DNA of 64,000 bases from Marinoscillum sp964351625 (GCA_964351625.1 CAYGOV010000012.1:62001-126000); one strand, 5' to 3'; counted from the stretch's first letter, positions 51,587 through 61,925 are shown. A program made the numbers and translations. The notes: generated from the sequence alone by a model not told the origin.

Positions 51587-54500
51587 ATGAAAAGCATTAT
51601 CACTTTCCTAACCCTAATCATCGTATTGTCAAGCACTGCCCAGAGTGTATTGAATAGTGGTAAATGGTATAAGATAGGCGTAAAAGAAGCTGGCGTTTAT
51701 AAACTCAACCGAGATTTGCTTGTAAAGCAGATTGGGATTGATGCGGGTTTTGACCCAAAAACACTTAAGGTTTTCGGAACGATTCCGGGAATGCTCCCAC
51801 AACCAAATGCCATTTATAGACCAAATGATCCGGTTGAAATACCAATCATGGCAGTGGGCGAGAGTGATGGAAAATTTGACACAGATGATTATTTTCTCTT
51901 CTATTCCGAAGGTCCAGATAATTTCAGTTTTGATGAGAATGGAAACCCAATTCATGAAAACAATGTCTATGCGGATGAAATCTACTATTTCATAACTACA
52001 GGTAGTGAAACGGGAAGAAGAATAAGTGCTGAGGCATCACAGCCGCTACAGGGATCTCCAGCAACAAATTATTGGGATTATATCAGTCATGAAGAAGACT
52101 TGGAGAATCAACTAAGGTCTGGGAGACAGTGGGTAGGGGAAAGTTTCCGAAGAAGTCAAAATAAGCAACGAAGCTTTAATTATACTAAGTCTGGAATAGT
52201 CGGTGAGGTTGTCTGCAATTTGCGACTAGCTTCTAACTCTGAGGCAGAATGTTCTATGGATGTATCCATCAATGGAAATACCATTGGAAATATAATAATG
52301 GACCCTGTTCCAAGGGATGTTTACAATGAAAAAATCAAATATGGTACTGGGACATTTCAAACGAACATCTCAGGAAACGCAGTAGCGCTTACATTGAATT
52401 TCAATGCTGCATCTGGTGTGGATACTTCGATTGGGTACTTGGATTATTTCACTTTAGTGATCCTGCGCTCTCTTTCTTTAATTGAGGAAAATCAACACAT
52501 CATCCGTCTGTCCGCTACAAGTCCAACTTCATTTGAAATATCCAATTGGGAAACAAATGCACATATTTGGTCTTTAGCTGACCCTTTGAATCCGAATGAA
52601 GTACTCCCTCAAATGAATGGGAATAATGCATCTTTCACTTTGCCAAATAGTAGTAAGCTAGCGGTAGTCTTCAATGGCAATGATTTTCCTACTCCCACTT
52701 TCGTTGGGGATATTCCTAATCAAAACATTAAGGCACTTAGTATCAATGACGGGATCATCATCACTCACAAAGACTTCTTGGCTCAAGCCAAAAGGCTGGC
52801 TCACTTTCACAATACTCATTCGGGCTTATCTGTGGGTGTAGTTACAACTGACCAAGTTTATAATGAGTTTTCAGCTGGTCGACAAGACATCACGGCAATA
52901 AGAGATTTTTTGAGATATTGCTATTTGAATGGCTCGCTCAAGTATGCGACACTTTTTGGCGATGCATCCTTTGATTATAAAGACAGACTTGCTGTCAATA
53001 CCAATTATGTGCCTGTTTATGAATCCATCGAATCCTCTCATAATATATACAGTCATTCGTCAGATGACTATTTTGGTTTTTTTGAGGAAGACGAGGGAGA
53101 GTGGTTTGAAGGTATTAGGCGCGTAAATGCCTCAGAATATATCGTGCCTTATATTGACCATACAATGGAGATTGGTGTTGGACGCTTGCCAGCAAAGAGC
53201 ACCCAAGAAGCTGCAGATCTTGTAGACAAAATCATTCGGTATAAAACAGCACCTCAAGCTTATGGAAAATGGCGCAATCAGCTCGCTTACTTTTCTGATG
53301 ACGGTGACAATGAAACACACATGAAACATGCTGAGGCTTTTTTCAAAATCGTAGATACGCTAGCGATAGAGTACAGTGCAAAAAAACTCTATTTGGACAT
53401 TTACGATCAAGACAAACCTGAAACGGCGATTAATGCAATGAACAACACCATCAAAGACGGTGTGTTCATGTTCAACTATATGGGCCATGGCAATGAAAGC
53501 CAGCTAACACAAGAAAATATTATCTCACTCAATGCAATCAGAGAATTCACCAATCGCCATAAACTTCCGCTTTTCATTACTGCTACATGCGAGTTTGGAA
53601 AGTATGATAGTCCGATAGTTGTTTCTGGAGCGGAAAGATTACTGCTAAATCCGAATGGTGGAGCTATCGCACTTTTGACGACTACACGTCCTGTATATGC
53701 TAATACCAATTTTCCTTTGAATCAAGCTTTGCATGAAAACCTATTTACGAAAGTGAATGACAAGCATCCGAGACTTGGTGATGTGATAAAACTTACTAAA
53801 AATGCTAGTTTGAATGGCCCAATTAACAGGAATTTCGCACTGCTAGGGGACCCAATGCTTTCGTTGAATTATCCTGAATATGAAATCACCTTTGACCAAT
53901 TAGCTTCATCCATGGATACGCTGAGTGCACTTGAGAATTACACGATTTCGGGCCAAGTAGTCTCTAATGGCACATTGCTAAGTGATTTCAACGGGGATGC
54001 CGTGATTACCTTATGGGATATGCCGCAAGAAAAAGTCACCCTTGGCCAAGGAAATGACCCCTTTAAATATGAAGACCAAACCAACTTACTCTTCAGAGGT
54101 AATTTATCTGTGACCGATGGGATTTTTGAGAGCCACTTTGTACTTCCAAAAAACATATCATACAAGTACAAATCGGGCAAATTGACAATGTATGCTTGGA
54201 ATGATAATGTAGGAATTGATGCTTCTGGGGCATCTCGAAATTTTGTACTGGGTGGTACAGCAATATCGCCTGCAGACAATGTTCCTCCAAGCGCTACGCT
54301 TTATCTGAATGATGAAAGTTTCAGACATGGTGGCACGGTAGGAACTAGCAGCTTATTGATTGTCCAACTTTCGGACGAAAGTGGTATAAACATCTCCAAT
54401 AATGGCTTCAGCCAAGGACTTACTTTGCAACTGAACGAAGAAGAGCCACTGAATATTAATGAGTTTTACACGGCCAATAAGAACACCTACCAAAAAGGGA

Positions 54501-54940
54501 CAGTCCTATTTCCTCTACAAAACCTTGAACCCGGCAACTACACTGCAACACTGAAAGTGGCTGATGCACACAATAATCCAGCTGAATTTACAGTTGAATT
54601 CAATGTATCTGAAAAACCGATTCTCCGATTGTACAATGTATTGAACTATCCGAACCCAGCCCCTGCGTCAGGAGCAACAACATTTAAGTTTGAACATGAT
54701 CGTGAAGATGAAGGTCTGGAAGTAATATTGTCTATTTACAATATGGAGGGGAGTGTGGTGAGAAAGATAGATTATCAAATAGACAGTAGTCCAAGGGTGG
54801 TTGACTATCTGGACATCAACCTTTCCAATAATCATGGAGCGCCTTTACAAAAGGGGATTTATCTTTATAGACTACAGGTGAAAAGTACGTTGGATGGTGC
54901 TACAAATGAAGTCACTAAGCGCCTCATTATCATTAATTAA
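51587..54940 (+). CDS. porU: Type IX secretion system sortase PorU
   Basis: PorU is the C25 (gingipain-type) sortase that removes C-terminal domains of secreted proteins and attaches them to A-LPS. The 1117-residue protein has a signal peptide (about 1-20). The catalytic domain's His634 lies in YMGHGNESQL and Cys668 in ITATCEFGKYDSP. The last 100 residues hold a NYPNPAPASG to KGIYLYRLQVKS CTD-like module, as in other PorU proteins, where it stays attached. I start at ATG 51587, since TTG 51584 adds only one Met. The next gene is porV, 29 bases on, with its own promoter box in the gap. Confidence 0.93.
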   Translation: MKSIITFLTLIIVLSSTAQSVLNSGKWYKIGVKEAGVYKLNRDLLVKQIGIDAGFDPKTLKVFGTIPGMLPQPNAIYRPNDPVEIPIMAVGESDGKFDTDDYFLFYSEGPDNFSFDENGNPIHENNVYADEIYYFITTGSETGRRISAEASQPLQGSPATNYWDYISHEEDLENQLRSGRQWVGESFRRSQNKQRSFNYTKSGIVGEVVCNLRLASNSEAECSMDVSINGNTIGNIIMDPVPRDVYNEKIKYGTGTFQTNISGNAVALTLNFNAASGVDTSIGYLDYFTLVILRSLSLIEENQHIIRLSATSPTSFEISNWETNAHIWSLADPLNPNEVLPQMNGNNASFTLPNSSKLAVVFNGNDFPTPTFVGDIPNQNIKALSINDGIIITHKDFLAQAKRLAHFHNTHSGLSVGVVTTDQVYNEFSAGRQDITAIRDFLRYCYLNGSLKYATLFGDASFDYKDRLAVNTNYVPVYESIESSHNIYSHSSDDYFGFFEEDEGEWFEGIRRVNASEYIVPYIDHTMEIGVGRLPAKSTQEAADLVDKIIRYKTAPQAYGKWRNQLAYFSDDGDNETHMKHAEAFFKIVDTLAIEYSAKKLYLDIYDQDKPETAINAMNNTIKDGVFMFNYMGHGNESQLTQENIISLNAIREFTNRHKLPLFITATCEFGKYDSPIVVSGAERLLLNPNGGAIALLTTTRPVYANTNFPLNQALHENLFTKVNDKHPRLGDVIKLTKNASLNGPINRNFALLGDPMLSLNYPEYEITFDQLASSMDTLSALENYTISGQVVSNGTLLSDFNGDAVITLWDMPQEKVTLGQGNDPFKYEDQTNLLFRGNLSVTDGIFESHFVLPKNISYKYKSGKLTMYAWNDNVGIDASGASRNFVLGGTAISPADNVPPSATLYLNDESFRHGGTVGTSSLLIVQLSDESGINISNNGFSQGLTLQLNEEEPLNINEFYTANKNTYQKGTVLFPLQNLEPGNYTATLKVADAHNNPAEFTVEFNVSEKPILRLYNVLNYPNPAPASGATTFKFEHDREDEGLEVILSIYNMEGSVVRKIDYQIDSSPRVVDYLDINLSNNHGAPLQKGIYLYRLQVKSTLDGATNEVTKRLIIIN

Positions 54941-54941
54941 T

Positions 54942-54949
54942 TATCTTTG
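54942..54949 (+). promoter_or_regulatory. Promoter -7 element TATCTTTG of porV
   Basis: TATCTTTG matches TAnnTTTG exactly, just past the porU stop and 20 bases before the porV ATG. It suggests porV can be transcribed separately from porU. No clear -33 box is visible inside the end of porU. Confidence 0.5.
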
Positions 54950-54969
54950 CGAACTTTAAAAAAACGAGA

Positions 54970-56184
54970 ATGAGTCAATATTTCAAGCTGTTCTTTTGGA
55001 CAATACTGGTAGCAACACCATTTATTGGAAATACCCAGTCTGCTTATATCTCTGGTCAGGACAGCTCAAGAAATCCGATCACTGTTGCCGTACCATTCGT
55101 AAGCTTCGCTCCTGATAGCCGTGGCGCTGCAATGGGTGACGCTGGAGTAGCCTCCTCGCCTGATGAATACAGTATTCATTGGAATAATGGAAAGCTTGCT
55201 TTCATAGAAGATGATATGGGTTTTTCATACTCCTATTCACCTTGGCTGGGCAATATTGTTGATGATATGTCTCTCAATTATTTGACGTTTCATAAGAAAC
55301 TGAACAGAATCGAAACGATTGGAGCTTCCTTAAGATATTTTGATTTGGGTGAAATTCAATTGACAGATTCGCAAGGAGATCCAATCGGCCTAGAAAATCC
55401 TCGCGAAACGGCTATTGATGTGACCTACTCTAGAAAGCTTTCTGAAAATATAGGTGTTGGACTAACTGGTCGCTACATTTCTTCCAACCTGTCTGGAAAT
55501 ATCACTGGTGCGCCAGATGCCAAACCAGGTCGATCTATAGCAATTGATTTGGGATTTTATTATACGAAAGAGTTGGTCGTCGGTGGAAGAAATTCGGATC
55601 TATCCTTTGGCGCTCACATGTCAAACTTTGGACGAAAAATCACTTATAGCAACGACTCCAATGAAGATTTTATTCCAACGAATCTTCGATTAGGTGGAGC
55701 TTTTAAATCAGAAATTGATCCTTATAATAGTATTACACTGTTGCTTGACTTCAACAAACTAATGGTACCTACACCTCCACAATATGAGCTAGATGCAAAT
55801 GGCGAGTTTGTGACAGATGCTAATGGTGACCCAAAAATCGCCAAAGGTAAGGACCCAAATAGACCTTTGCTAAGTGGTACTTTCGGTTCATTCGGTGATG
55901 CGCCAAATGGCTTCCGTGAGGAAATACAAGAAGTCATGATTTCCACAGGCTTGGAATATCGCTATCGGGAAGCCTTTGCTGTACGCGTGGGTTATTTCCA
56001 TGAGCATGCAAACAAAGGTGATAGAAAGTACTTCACAGCAGGACTTGGTTTCAAATATCAAGTTTTTGGTCTTGATTTCTCTTACCTCGTTCCAAGAGAA
56101 GTCAATCACCCACTTGGAGATACTTTGAGACTTTCATTTGTATTTAGCTTCGACACTAAAAACGAAGAGCCTACCCTTAATTAA
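54970..56184 (+). CDS. porV: Type IX secretion system outer-membrane protein PorV
   Basis: PorV is an outer-membrane barrel that shuttles cargo to the PorU attachment complex. The 404-residue protein has a signal peptide (about residues 1-25) and the family N terminus PFVSFAPDSRGAAMGDAGVASSPDEYSIHWNNGKLAF. The long barrel includes LTGRYISSNLSGNITG, a loop region near 235-320, and the C-terminal LRLSFVFSFDTK. It lies directly downstream of porU, the standard arrangement. Its stop overlaps the ATG of the M16 gene by one base (TAATG). Confidence 0.95.
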   Translation: MSQYFKLFFWTILVATPFIGNTQSAYISGQDSSRNPITVAVPFVSFAPDSRGAAMGDAGVASSPDEYSIHWNNGKLAFIEDDMGFSYSYSPWLGNIVDDMSLNYLTFHKKLNRIETIGASLRYFDLGEIQLTDSQGDPIGLENPRETAIDVTYSRKLSENIGVGLTGRYISSNLSGNITGAPDAKPGRSIAIDLGFYYTKELVVGGRNSDLSFGAHMSNFGRKITYSNDSNEDFIPTNLRLGGAFKSEIDPYNSITLLLDFNKLMVPTPPQYELDANGEFVTDANGDPKIAKGKDPNRPLLSGTFGSFGDAPNGFREEIQEVMISTGLEYRYREAFAVRVGYFHEHANKGDRKYFTAGLGFKYQVFGLDFSYLVPREVNHPLGDTLRLSFVFSFDTKNEEPTLN

Positions 56185-57437
56185 TGCTAAACAGATCAGT
56201 AGCCCCAGCGGCTTCTACCATTACTAGACCTAATTTTCCGACAGTCGAGAGAATCAATGTTGGAGATATTGAGATGAATATTCTCAATCTAGGAGAACAG
56301 CCTGTAGTCCTTTTCGAGATGGTGTTTCCTGTTGGGAGATGGGAAGAGCCTGTACCTGGATTGGCATTTATGCTATTCAAGATGATCCAGGAAGGCACTG
56401 AAAAACACAATTCTGAAGAAATTGCTGAGCTTTTAGATCACCACGGCAGCTACTTGGAGATCACTCCTTCCCTGGATAATGTCTCCATAAAGCTTTATAC
56501 CCTGAATAGATTTTTTCCTAAGTTGATCAGCCTATTGGCTGAAATGATAGCAATCCCCATTTTTCCTGAAAAGGAAATTAACACACTGAAAACGATACGT
56601 CTCGAGCAAATCAAACAGCAACACGCAAGAAACAACGCTTACGCCAATTTGATCTTTCGCCAAATGCTATTTGGCAAAAGCCATCCTTATGGACAGTTGA
56701 TCGAGGCTGAAATGGTAAATGCGATCACCAAAGAAAGTCTTCTTGAGGCGAGAAGTCTTCTGACTTTTAAACCTACCGTTTTCATCACGGGTTTGATCAC
56801 TGAAGTGGAAATTGAGGAAGTGAACAGAGCTTTCAAAGATATAGCATTCATCGATGCGCCTATAAGAAGATCTGTTGATTTTGACCAAATCGACTCTAAA
56901 AGTCTCACAAGGGAAGATACCACTCAAGCGAGCATTCGGATTGGCTGCCATTCTATCAATCGAAACCATACAGATATTCACCAGTTCAAAGTTGCAAATG
57001 AATTGCTAGGAGGATTTTTTGGATCAAGATTGATGAAAAATATCAGAGAAGAAAAGGGCCTTACCTATGGTATTCACTCTGGGATGTTACACTTATCAGA
57101 AGGCTCCTATTGGTCTGTGAGTTCTGAGGTGTTGAAAGACAAAATGTCCTTGGCTCAGCAAGAAATCAAACGTGAAATTGAGCTGCTTCAAAGCGAGCCA
57201 CCATCTGCTGGAGAATTTAAAATGGTTATTAACTATCTCAAAGGGAAGTTTCTTTCATCATTTGGGTCCCCTTTCTCTTCTCACGACATGATAAAAGGCC
57301 ATATACAAGCAGGACTATCAGAAGGCTATTTTGATGATTTTCTCAATACTCTTGATACTATGCATCCTGCTCAAGTATCTGAGGTATTGCGAAAACACAT
57401 CAATGTGGAATCGTTAACTTCTTTGGAAGTCTACTGA
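56184..57437 (+). CDS. M16-family peptidase homologue without the zinc motif
   Basis: A 417-residue protein of the insulinase (M16) fold, two M16 modules. Active members have HxxEH, in a GLAHFLEHMLFKGT context. Here the aligned stretch reads GLAFMLFKMIQEGT (about residues 59-72), so His-His-Glu become Phe62, Phe65 and Lys66 and zinc binding should be lost. The second-domain motif FFGSRLMKNIREEKGLTYGIHS is intact, as in non-catalytic partner subunits. No signal peptide is seen. It is translated from the same message as porV (TAATG), a link to type IX secretion that is suggestive only. The stop overlaps the convergent WG-repeat gene by seven bases. Confidence 0.85.
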   Translation: MLNRSVAPAASTITRPNFPTVERINVGDIEMNILNLGEQPVVLFEMVFPVGRWEEPVPGLAFMLFKMIQEGTEKHNSEEIAELLDHHGSYLEITPSLDNVSIKLYTLNRFFPKLISLLAEMIAIPIFPEKEINTLKTIRLEQIKQQHARNNAYANLIFRQMLFGKSHPYGQLIEAEMVNAITKESLLEARSLLTFKPTVFITGLITEVEIEEVNRAFKDIAFIDAPIRRSVDFDQIDSKSLTREDTTQASIRIGCHSINRNHTDIHQFKVANELLGGFFGSRLMKNIREEKGLTYGIHSGMLHLSEGSYWSVSSEVLKDKMSLAQQEIKREIELLQSEPPSAGEFKMVINYLKGKFLSSFGSPFSSHDMIKGHIQAGLSEGYFDDFLNTLDTMHPAQVSEVLRKHINVESLTSLEVY

Positions 57438-59584
57438 TCTGATAGTTTTAGCAGATAATAGTCTCCTGAGATGTGCACATCATCATATTTGAAGGGTAGC
57501 TGAGTCTTTCCACTATAGTCAAGCACACCAACTTTTCCATATCGAGTAGCAATGATGAGTCCTTTGTCCGTATCTACAAGTCGATCATAGTTGGGACCAA
57601 GGAGTATTTTTCCACTTGCATTTGCTAAGCCATATTTATTGTCACCATCTAATAAGAGATAATTTCCAGTGCTAAGTCGGCTTATTGCAACCCAATTACT
57701 AGCAACCACCTCATGGCCTTTTTTATCAATAAGGCCATAACCTTCTGTAGTGGCAATGATTGCCAATCCTTGCTCAAAAGTGCTTGAATATTCATAATAG
57801 GGCTGAATGACCAAAGTTTCATTCTCATCTACAAATCCCCATTTTCCCATTAGTTTGATCGGAGCTAATCCTTCATTGAAAAATACCGCAGAGTCATATC
57901 TGTTGGCTATCCGAAGCTTGGCGTCCATATTCATAAAGCCATGCCTATCATCTTTGATTATATGAAAATACCCGTGTGCCTGAGAGAGCACATCCTGTAC
58001 TCCGGCAGAATATTCTATTATGGATCTACCAGACGCATCTATGAGTTTAATATGTTCATCTCGCTTGAGTACATAATAATCTCCAACCCTTTTTACTTCA
58101 CTGAATTCGGGATAGATATAAGCCCCCAGAGTCGTTAAAAGACCCTTTTGTTGATAGTCCTTAATCAACAAAAAATCATCTATCTCAATCTCGTAGGGCA
58201 ATTGATGAAGGAGATTACCCTTTTGGTCGAGCACAAAATGTGCGCTATTTTTACTGCCAATATAGAAGTCTTGATAAATGAAAAGAGTGTCATATCGAGG
58301 CATTATTACCCACTCATCAGCGAAAGACATCACTCCCCACATTCCATAGTTATTGGCAAGAAAATGATCTGATTCTTTGGTAGGCAGCACATTATCATAT
58401 CGATTTAAAATGGTTTTGTTGCCCTGAAAATCTAGCCATCCCCAATATCCGTTTTTTGCATAAGGAATAAATCCAGCATGAGATTGCCCAACCTTGTCCA
58501 GTGGCCGCTCATTGAGCTTTCTTCCAAAGAGGTTGTATACATCCCATCCATCTCGGCCTAAACCATAAAAGAAATTATCATCCACGTACACAGAATCAAA
58601 TCCTGTAGCAATCTCACGACCATCAGTTTTATAGATCCCCCATGTGCCAAAGTTGTTGTTTTGAGTGACAAGAAATCCTTTCCCTAAATACTTAAGTGTA
58701 TGCTGTTGGTCTTGGAAAAGACTCTGACTAACAGCCAGAATATGCGTGGCATTATTGACATGAGCAATCAACAAATCTGAAGATTTCTCATATACGATAG
58801 AGTCGCATCGAAACTTAAAACCAGTCTTTTCATCTTCTAATTTAATCTCCCATTGAGGGAAATAAACTGGAACTCCATTGGCTATTGACTTCAGCTCGAT
58901 TGGCCAAATCTCTCTACCACTTTGATCTATCTCACCAAAATATCCTTGGTCTTGAAGCATTATTCCATCTTCCAAAAAAGCAACTGCATCTATCCATCTC
59001 GCTAAAACTGCTTTACCTGATGGATCAAAAAGCTGATGCTTTCTTTGATGATTTTCTACTTCTATGAAGTTGCCAAGCGAGGATATCGAACGATAAAGCA
59101 CAGGCACTATGGGCATATTTTCATCTGAGTACACGCCAAAATTCAACCTTTTGGATTCATACTTAGAAACAACCCAAAGTCTAGCGTTTAAAAGTGAAAT
59201 CGTATAATAATCGAAGTTTAAGTGGACTTTTGATTGATTATCTATTAGTCCTCGATAAATGATATTCGTGAATTTTCCCTCTATGCCCGCTTCAAAAAGT
59301 GATTCATTGAAAGGTTCGAGAATTACATATTTGGCAGAGGTGAGCTTTTTAGTCCTGACATTTATCAGTCCCCATCTTCCATTCTCTCTATAGCCTATGG
59401 ACTCTGAAACGACAGAAGCTTGTCCGTCAGACCAGCCCAATTGTTCATATACCGCAGGTACCAGAACCTCCCCTTTGCTGTTGGCTAATCCCTGAAATCC
59501 TTCTGAATTAATAATCTTAAACTCATCCGCTTGGACAGAAAAGCAAACTAGTATACATCCCAGTAAAAGGTATGTTTTAAGCAT
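57431..59584 (-). CDS. WG-repeat exported protein
   Basis: A 717-residue exported protein with a signal peptide (about residues 1-19). The body is built of roughly a dozen WG repeats, each about 45-50 residues, such as YRENGRWGLINVRTKKL, YGMWGVMSFADEWVIMPRYDTL, LMGKWGFVDENETLVIQPYYE and RYGKVGVLDYSGKTQLPFKYDDV. WG repeats form beta-propeller- or solenoid-like ligand platforms with no known catalysis. The function is unknown. It is convergent with the M16 gene and shares the same strand as hemA, whose stop lies 33 bases upstream. Confidence 0.85.
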   Translation of the reverse strand: MLKTYLLLGCILVCFSVQADEFKIINSEGFQGLANSKGEVLVPAVYEQLGWSDGQASVVSESIGYRENGRWGLINVRTKKLTSAKYVILEPFNESLFEAGIEGKFTNIIYRGLIDNQSKVHLNFDYYTISLLNARLWVVSKYESKRLNFGVYSDENMPIVPVLYRSISSLGNFIEVENHQRKHQLFDPSGKAVLARWIDAVAFLEDGIMLQDQGYFGEIDQSGREIWPIELKSIANGVPVYFPQWEIKLEDEKTGFKFRCDSIVYEKSSDLLIAHVNNATHILAVSQSLFQDQQHTLKYLGKGFLVTQNNNFGTWGIYKTDGREIATGFDSVYVDDNFFYGLGRDGWDVYNLFGRKLNERPLDKVGQSHAGFIPYAKNGYWGWLDFQGNKTILNRYDNVLPTKESDHFLANNYGMWGVMSFADEWVIMPRYDTLFIYQDFYIGSKNSAHFVLDQKGNLLHQLPYEIEIDDFLLIKDYQQKGLLTTLGAYIYPEFSEVKRVGDYYVLKRDEHIKLIDASGRSIIEYSAGVQDVLSQAHGYFHIIKDDRHGFMNMDAKLRIANRYDSAVFFNEGLAPIKLMGKWGFVDENETLVIQPYYEYSSTFEQGLAIIATTEGYGLIDKKGHEVVASNWVAISRLSTGNYLLLDGDNKYGLANASGKILLGPNYDRLVDTDKGLIIATRYGKVGVLDYSGKTQLPFKYDDVHISGDYYLLKLSDQ

Positions 59585-59616
59585 TCGCCAAATATAGGAA
59601 AGGGTAAATAGGAAGA

Positions 59617-60876
59617 CTATTTAGAAGATTTAGTTTCTTCCTTTTCAAGGTTGAATAAGTCATTAAGAAGACCTACTAGTTGGTCAGCCTCACCACGTTT
59701 GCATGCAGCTTTAAGTTGCAGCACAGGTAATTTGATGACTCTCTGCATCATACTCTTGGTTGCATCTTCAAGCAATTTGATCTGCTCAGCATCTGCTTTT
59801 TCAAGGTATCTAGAGAGTTCCTCTTTACGAATCTCCTCAAGAGCATTTTTAAATTTCTTGATGGCAGGGCTTACTTCCATCTCTTGAGCCCAATTGTTAA
59901 ACTCCTCAATACTTTTTTCAAGGATCATCTGCACTTCTGTAACAGCCGCATCTCTTTTCAGCAAAGCCGAGGCAGTCTTTTCTTCAAGTTGATCGACATT
60001 GTATAGCAAAACCCCTGGTAATGTTTCCAATGAATTATCAATACTGCGAGGAACCGATAAGTCAATAAAAAGACGTGGAACACCACTTTCCCGTATCATT
60101 TCTGAAGTTATAACTGGCGTCTCAGCTTGTACAGCACTGATTACGATATGCGCATCATTGATGAGAGCATTGAGATCTTCAAATCTTCGTGATTCAAATG
60201 ACAACTCATCAGCCAACTTTTGAGTCTTTTCGAAACTTCTGTTTACCAATGTCACCTGTGCTGAAGTGCCCTTTAAGTTTTCTGCTACGTTTTGTCCAAT
60301 CTCACCGAGCCCTACTACAAGCACTTTCGGACTTACATAATTCATCATGAACTTATTGGCCAGATCTACTGCAGCTGAAGCTACAGAAGCAGTACCATCA
60401 TGAATACTCGTTTCTTGGACAGCTCGTTTATTTGTATAAAATATCGTGTGAAGCAATCGGTGCAAAAATGGACCAGCCATTTGCTCATCTGCTGTCCACT
60501 GGTAAGACTTCTTTATTTGATTGCTTATTTGAATATCACCAAGAACCATGGACTCCAAACCAAGCGACACTTTGAATAGCTGATTTAGCGCTTCGTCATG
60601 ATTGTAAATGACGCAATGCTTTGAAAATAATTGAGCGTCATTTGAATGAAATACATCAATCAGTCTTGCTAATTCTCTATTCCAATCTTTATTAGCATAA
60701 TAATACAACTCTGTACGGTTGCATGTAGAAACCAGCAAAGCTTCTTCTATACCTGTAAGCTCACGCACGCTACCGAGAAATTGCTTGGTCTGGGTTTCAT
60801 CAAACGCCACGGATTCTCGAACTTCGAGAGAAGTATTTTTGTAAGAAATTCCTATGGCCTTAAAATGCTTTTGCAT
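59617..60876 (-). CDS. hemA: Glutamyl-tRNA reductase
   Basis: First enzyme of C5 tetrapyrrole synthesis, reducing glutamyl-tRNA to glutamate-1-semialdehyde. The 419-residue protein holds the catalytic Cys in STCNRTELYYY (about residues 48-58), the NADPH-binding VLVVGLGEIGQNVAENL region, and the dimerisation helices at the C terminus. The frame is open for 26 codons further, but MQKHFKAIGISYKNTSLEVRE at 60876 is the family N terminus; the upstream extension is a basic, unrelated stretch. It links with hemE elsewhere in the window in heme synthesis. The end of the protein (NLEKEETKSSK) is a hydrophilic tail. Confidence 0.93.
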   Translation of the reverse strand: MQKHFKAIGISYKNTSLEVRESVAFDETQTKQFLGSVRELTGIEEALLVSTCNRTELYYYANKDWNRELARLIDVFHSNDAQLFSKHCVIYNHDEALNQLFKVSLGLESMVLGDIQISNQIKKSYQWTADEQMAGPFLHRLLHTIFYTNKRAVQETSIHDGTASVASAAVDLANKFMMNYVSPKVLVVGLGEIGQNVAENLKGTSAQVTLVNRSFEKTQKLADELSFESRRFEDLNALINDAHIVISAVQAETPVITSEMIRESGVPRLFIDLSVPRSIDNSLETLPGVLLYNVDQLEEKTASALLKRDAAVTEVQMILEKSIEEFNNWAQEMEVSPAIKKFKNALEEIRKEELSRYLEKADAEQIKLLEDATKSMMQRVIKLPVLQLKAACKRGEADQLVGLLNDLFNLEKEETKSSK

Positions 60877-60989
60877 GCGTCGAAGAAACCGGTCTTTTTT
60901 AAGTGAGGGCAAAAATAACCTACTCATTGAAACTTCCCACATGAGATATATCATAAAAAACTATTTATCTTGTTTGTAAGTAGCGGTAT

Positions 60990-61916
60990 ATGATGAGATT
61001 TCTTAGGCAATGGATTATGGACTCACTTGGTTTCTCTAAAACAGAAGCCAATGGAACCATTGTACTCATACTAATTATCGTTTCGGTAGCTATTCTTCCA
61101 AAGGTCTATTTAAACTACTCCACTCATCACTCTTACAAATTCGAATCTGACTCTCTCAAAATGCAGGCATGGTCAGCAGAATTGGCAAGTGCCTTATCTC
61201 TAAAAGAGAAAAAAGCTAAGGCAAGCAAGGAAGAACCTAAGTTTGAAAATTTTAAGTTTAACCCAAATACTGCCTCCAAGGAAAATTTGTTAGCGCTTGG
61301 CTTCAATGAAAGGAGTGTTAGCAACCTCCTTAACTACCGCGAAAGTGGTGGTCAACTAAAAATAAAGGCGGACCTAAAGCGCATCTATGGGATATCGTCA
61401 TCTAGAGTAGATGAACTTTGGCAGTATATAGAGCTTCCGGATGAGTTGGTTTTAGAAGAAAAACTTATCACCACCAAAAAACCAGAAACTCCAAAAGAGG
61501 AAGCTTCGACAGCACCACTTCCAATTTTCATAAATACTGCCGAGGCTTATGAATTGATGGACATTCGTGGAATCGGCACCAAACTATCTAAGCGTATCAT
61601 TGATTACCGAGACAATCTTGGAGGCTTTCAAAATGCAAATCAACTTTCAGAAGTATACGGTTTATCTGAGGATGTTCTTACCGAGCTAAATAAGAGAATA
61701 GTACTTGATAGTAGAATTAGAAAAATAAATCTTAACACAGATTCATTGAAACATCTAACTCGTCATCCATATATTGACTACAATCTGGCCAAGGTGATTT
61801 TCAACTATAGATCACAGATAGGGGGCTATGATTCTGTTGAGCAGATTAGGTTTATAAAGATCATAGACGACAGTTTATATCAAAAAATATATCCCTACCT
61901 TTCCATTTTTCCGTGA
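60990..61916 (+). CDS. Protein with three helix-hairpin-helix repeats, ComEA-like
   Basis: A 308-residue protein with a membrane-spanning stretch near the N terminus (about residues 22-40). Three HhH modules follow: ASKENLLALGFNERSVSNLLNYRES (about 95-119), EAYELMDIRGIGTKLSKRIIDYRD (about 184-207), and SLKHLTRHPYIDYNLAKVIFNYRSQIGG (about 253-280). ComEA proteins bind incoming DNA in natural transformation; the standard ones have one or two HhH motifs, so three is unusual. The role in DNA uptake is inference. The next gene follows nine bases on. Confidence 0.85.
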   Translation: MMRFLRQWIMDSLGFSKTEANGTIVLILIIVSVAILPKVYLNYSTHHSYKFESDSLKMQAWSAELASALSLKEKKAKASKEEPKFENFKFNPNTASKENLLALGFNERSVSNLLNYRESGGQLKIKADLKRIYGISSSRVDELWQYIELPDELVLEEKLITTKKPETPKEEASTAPLPIFINTAEAYELMDIRGIGTKLSKRIIDYRDNLGGFQNANQLSEVYGLSEDVLTELNKRIVLDSRIRKINLNTDSLKHLTRHPYIDYNLAKVIFNYRSQIGGYDSVEQIRFIKIIDDSLYQKIYPYLSIFP

Positions 61917-61925
61917 TTGCACCCT

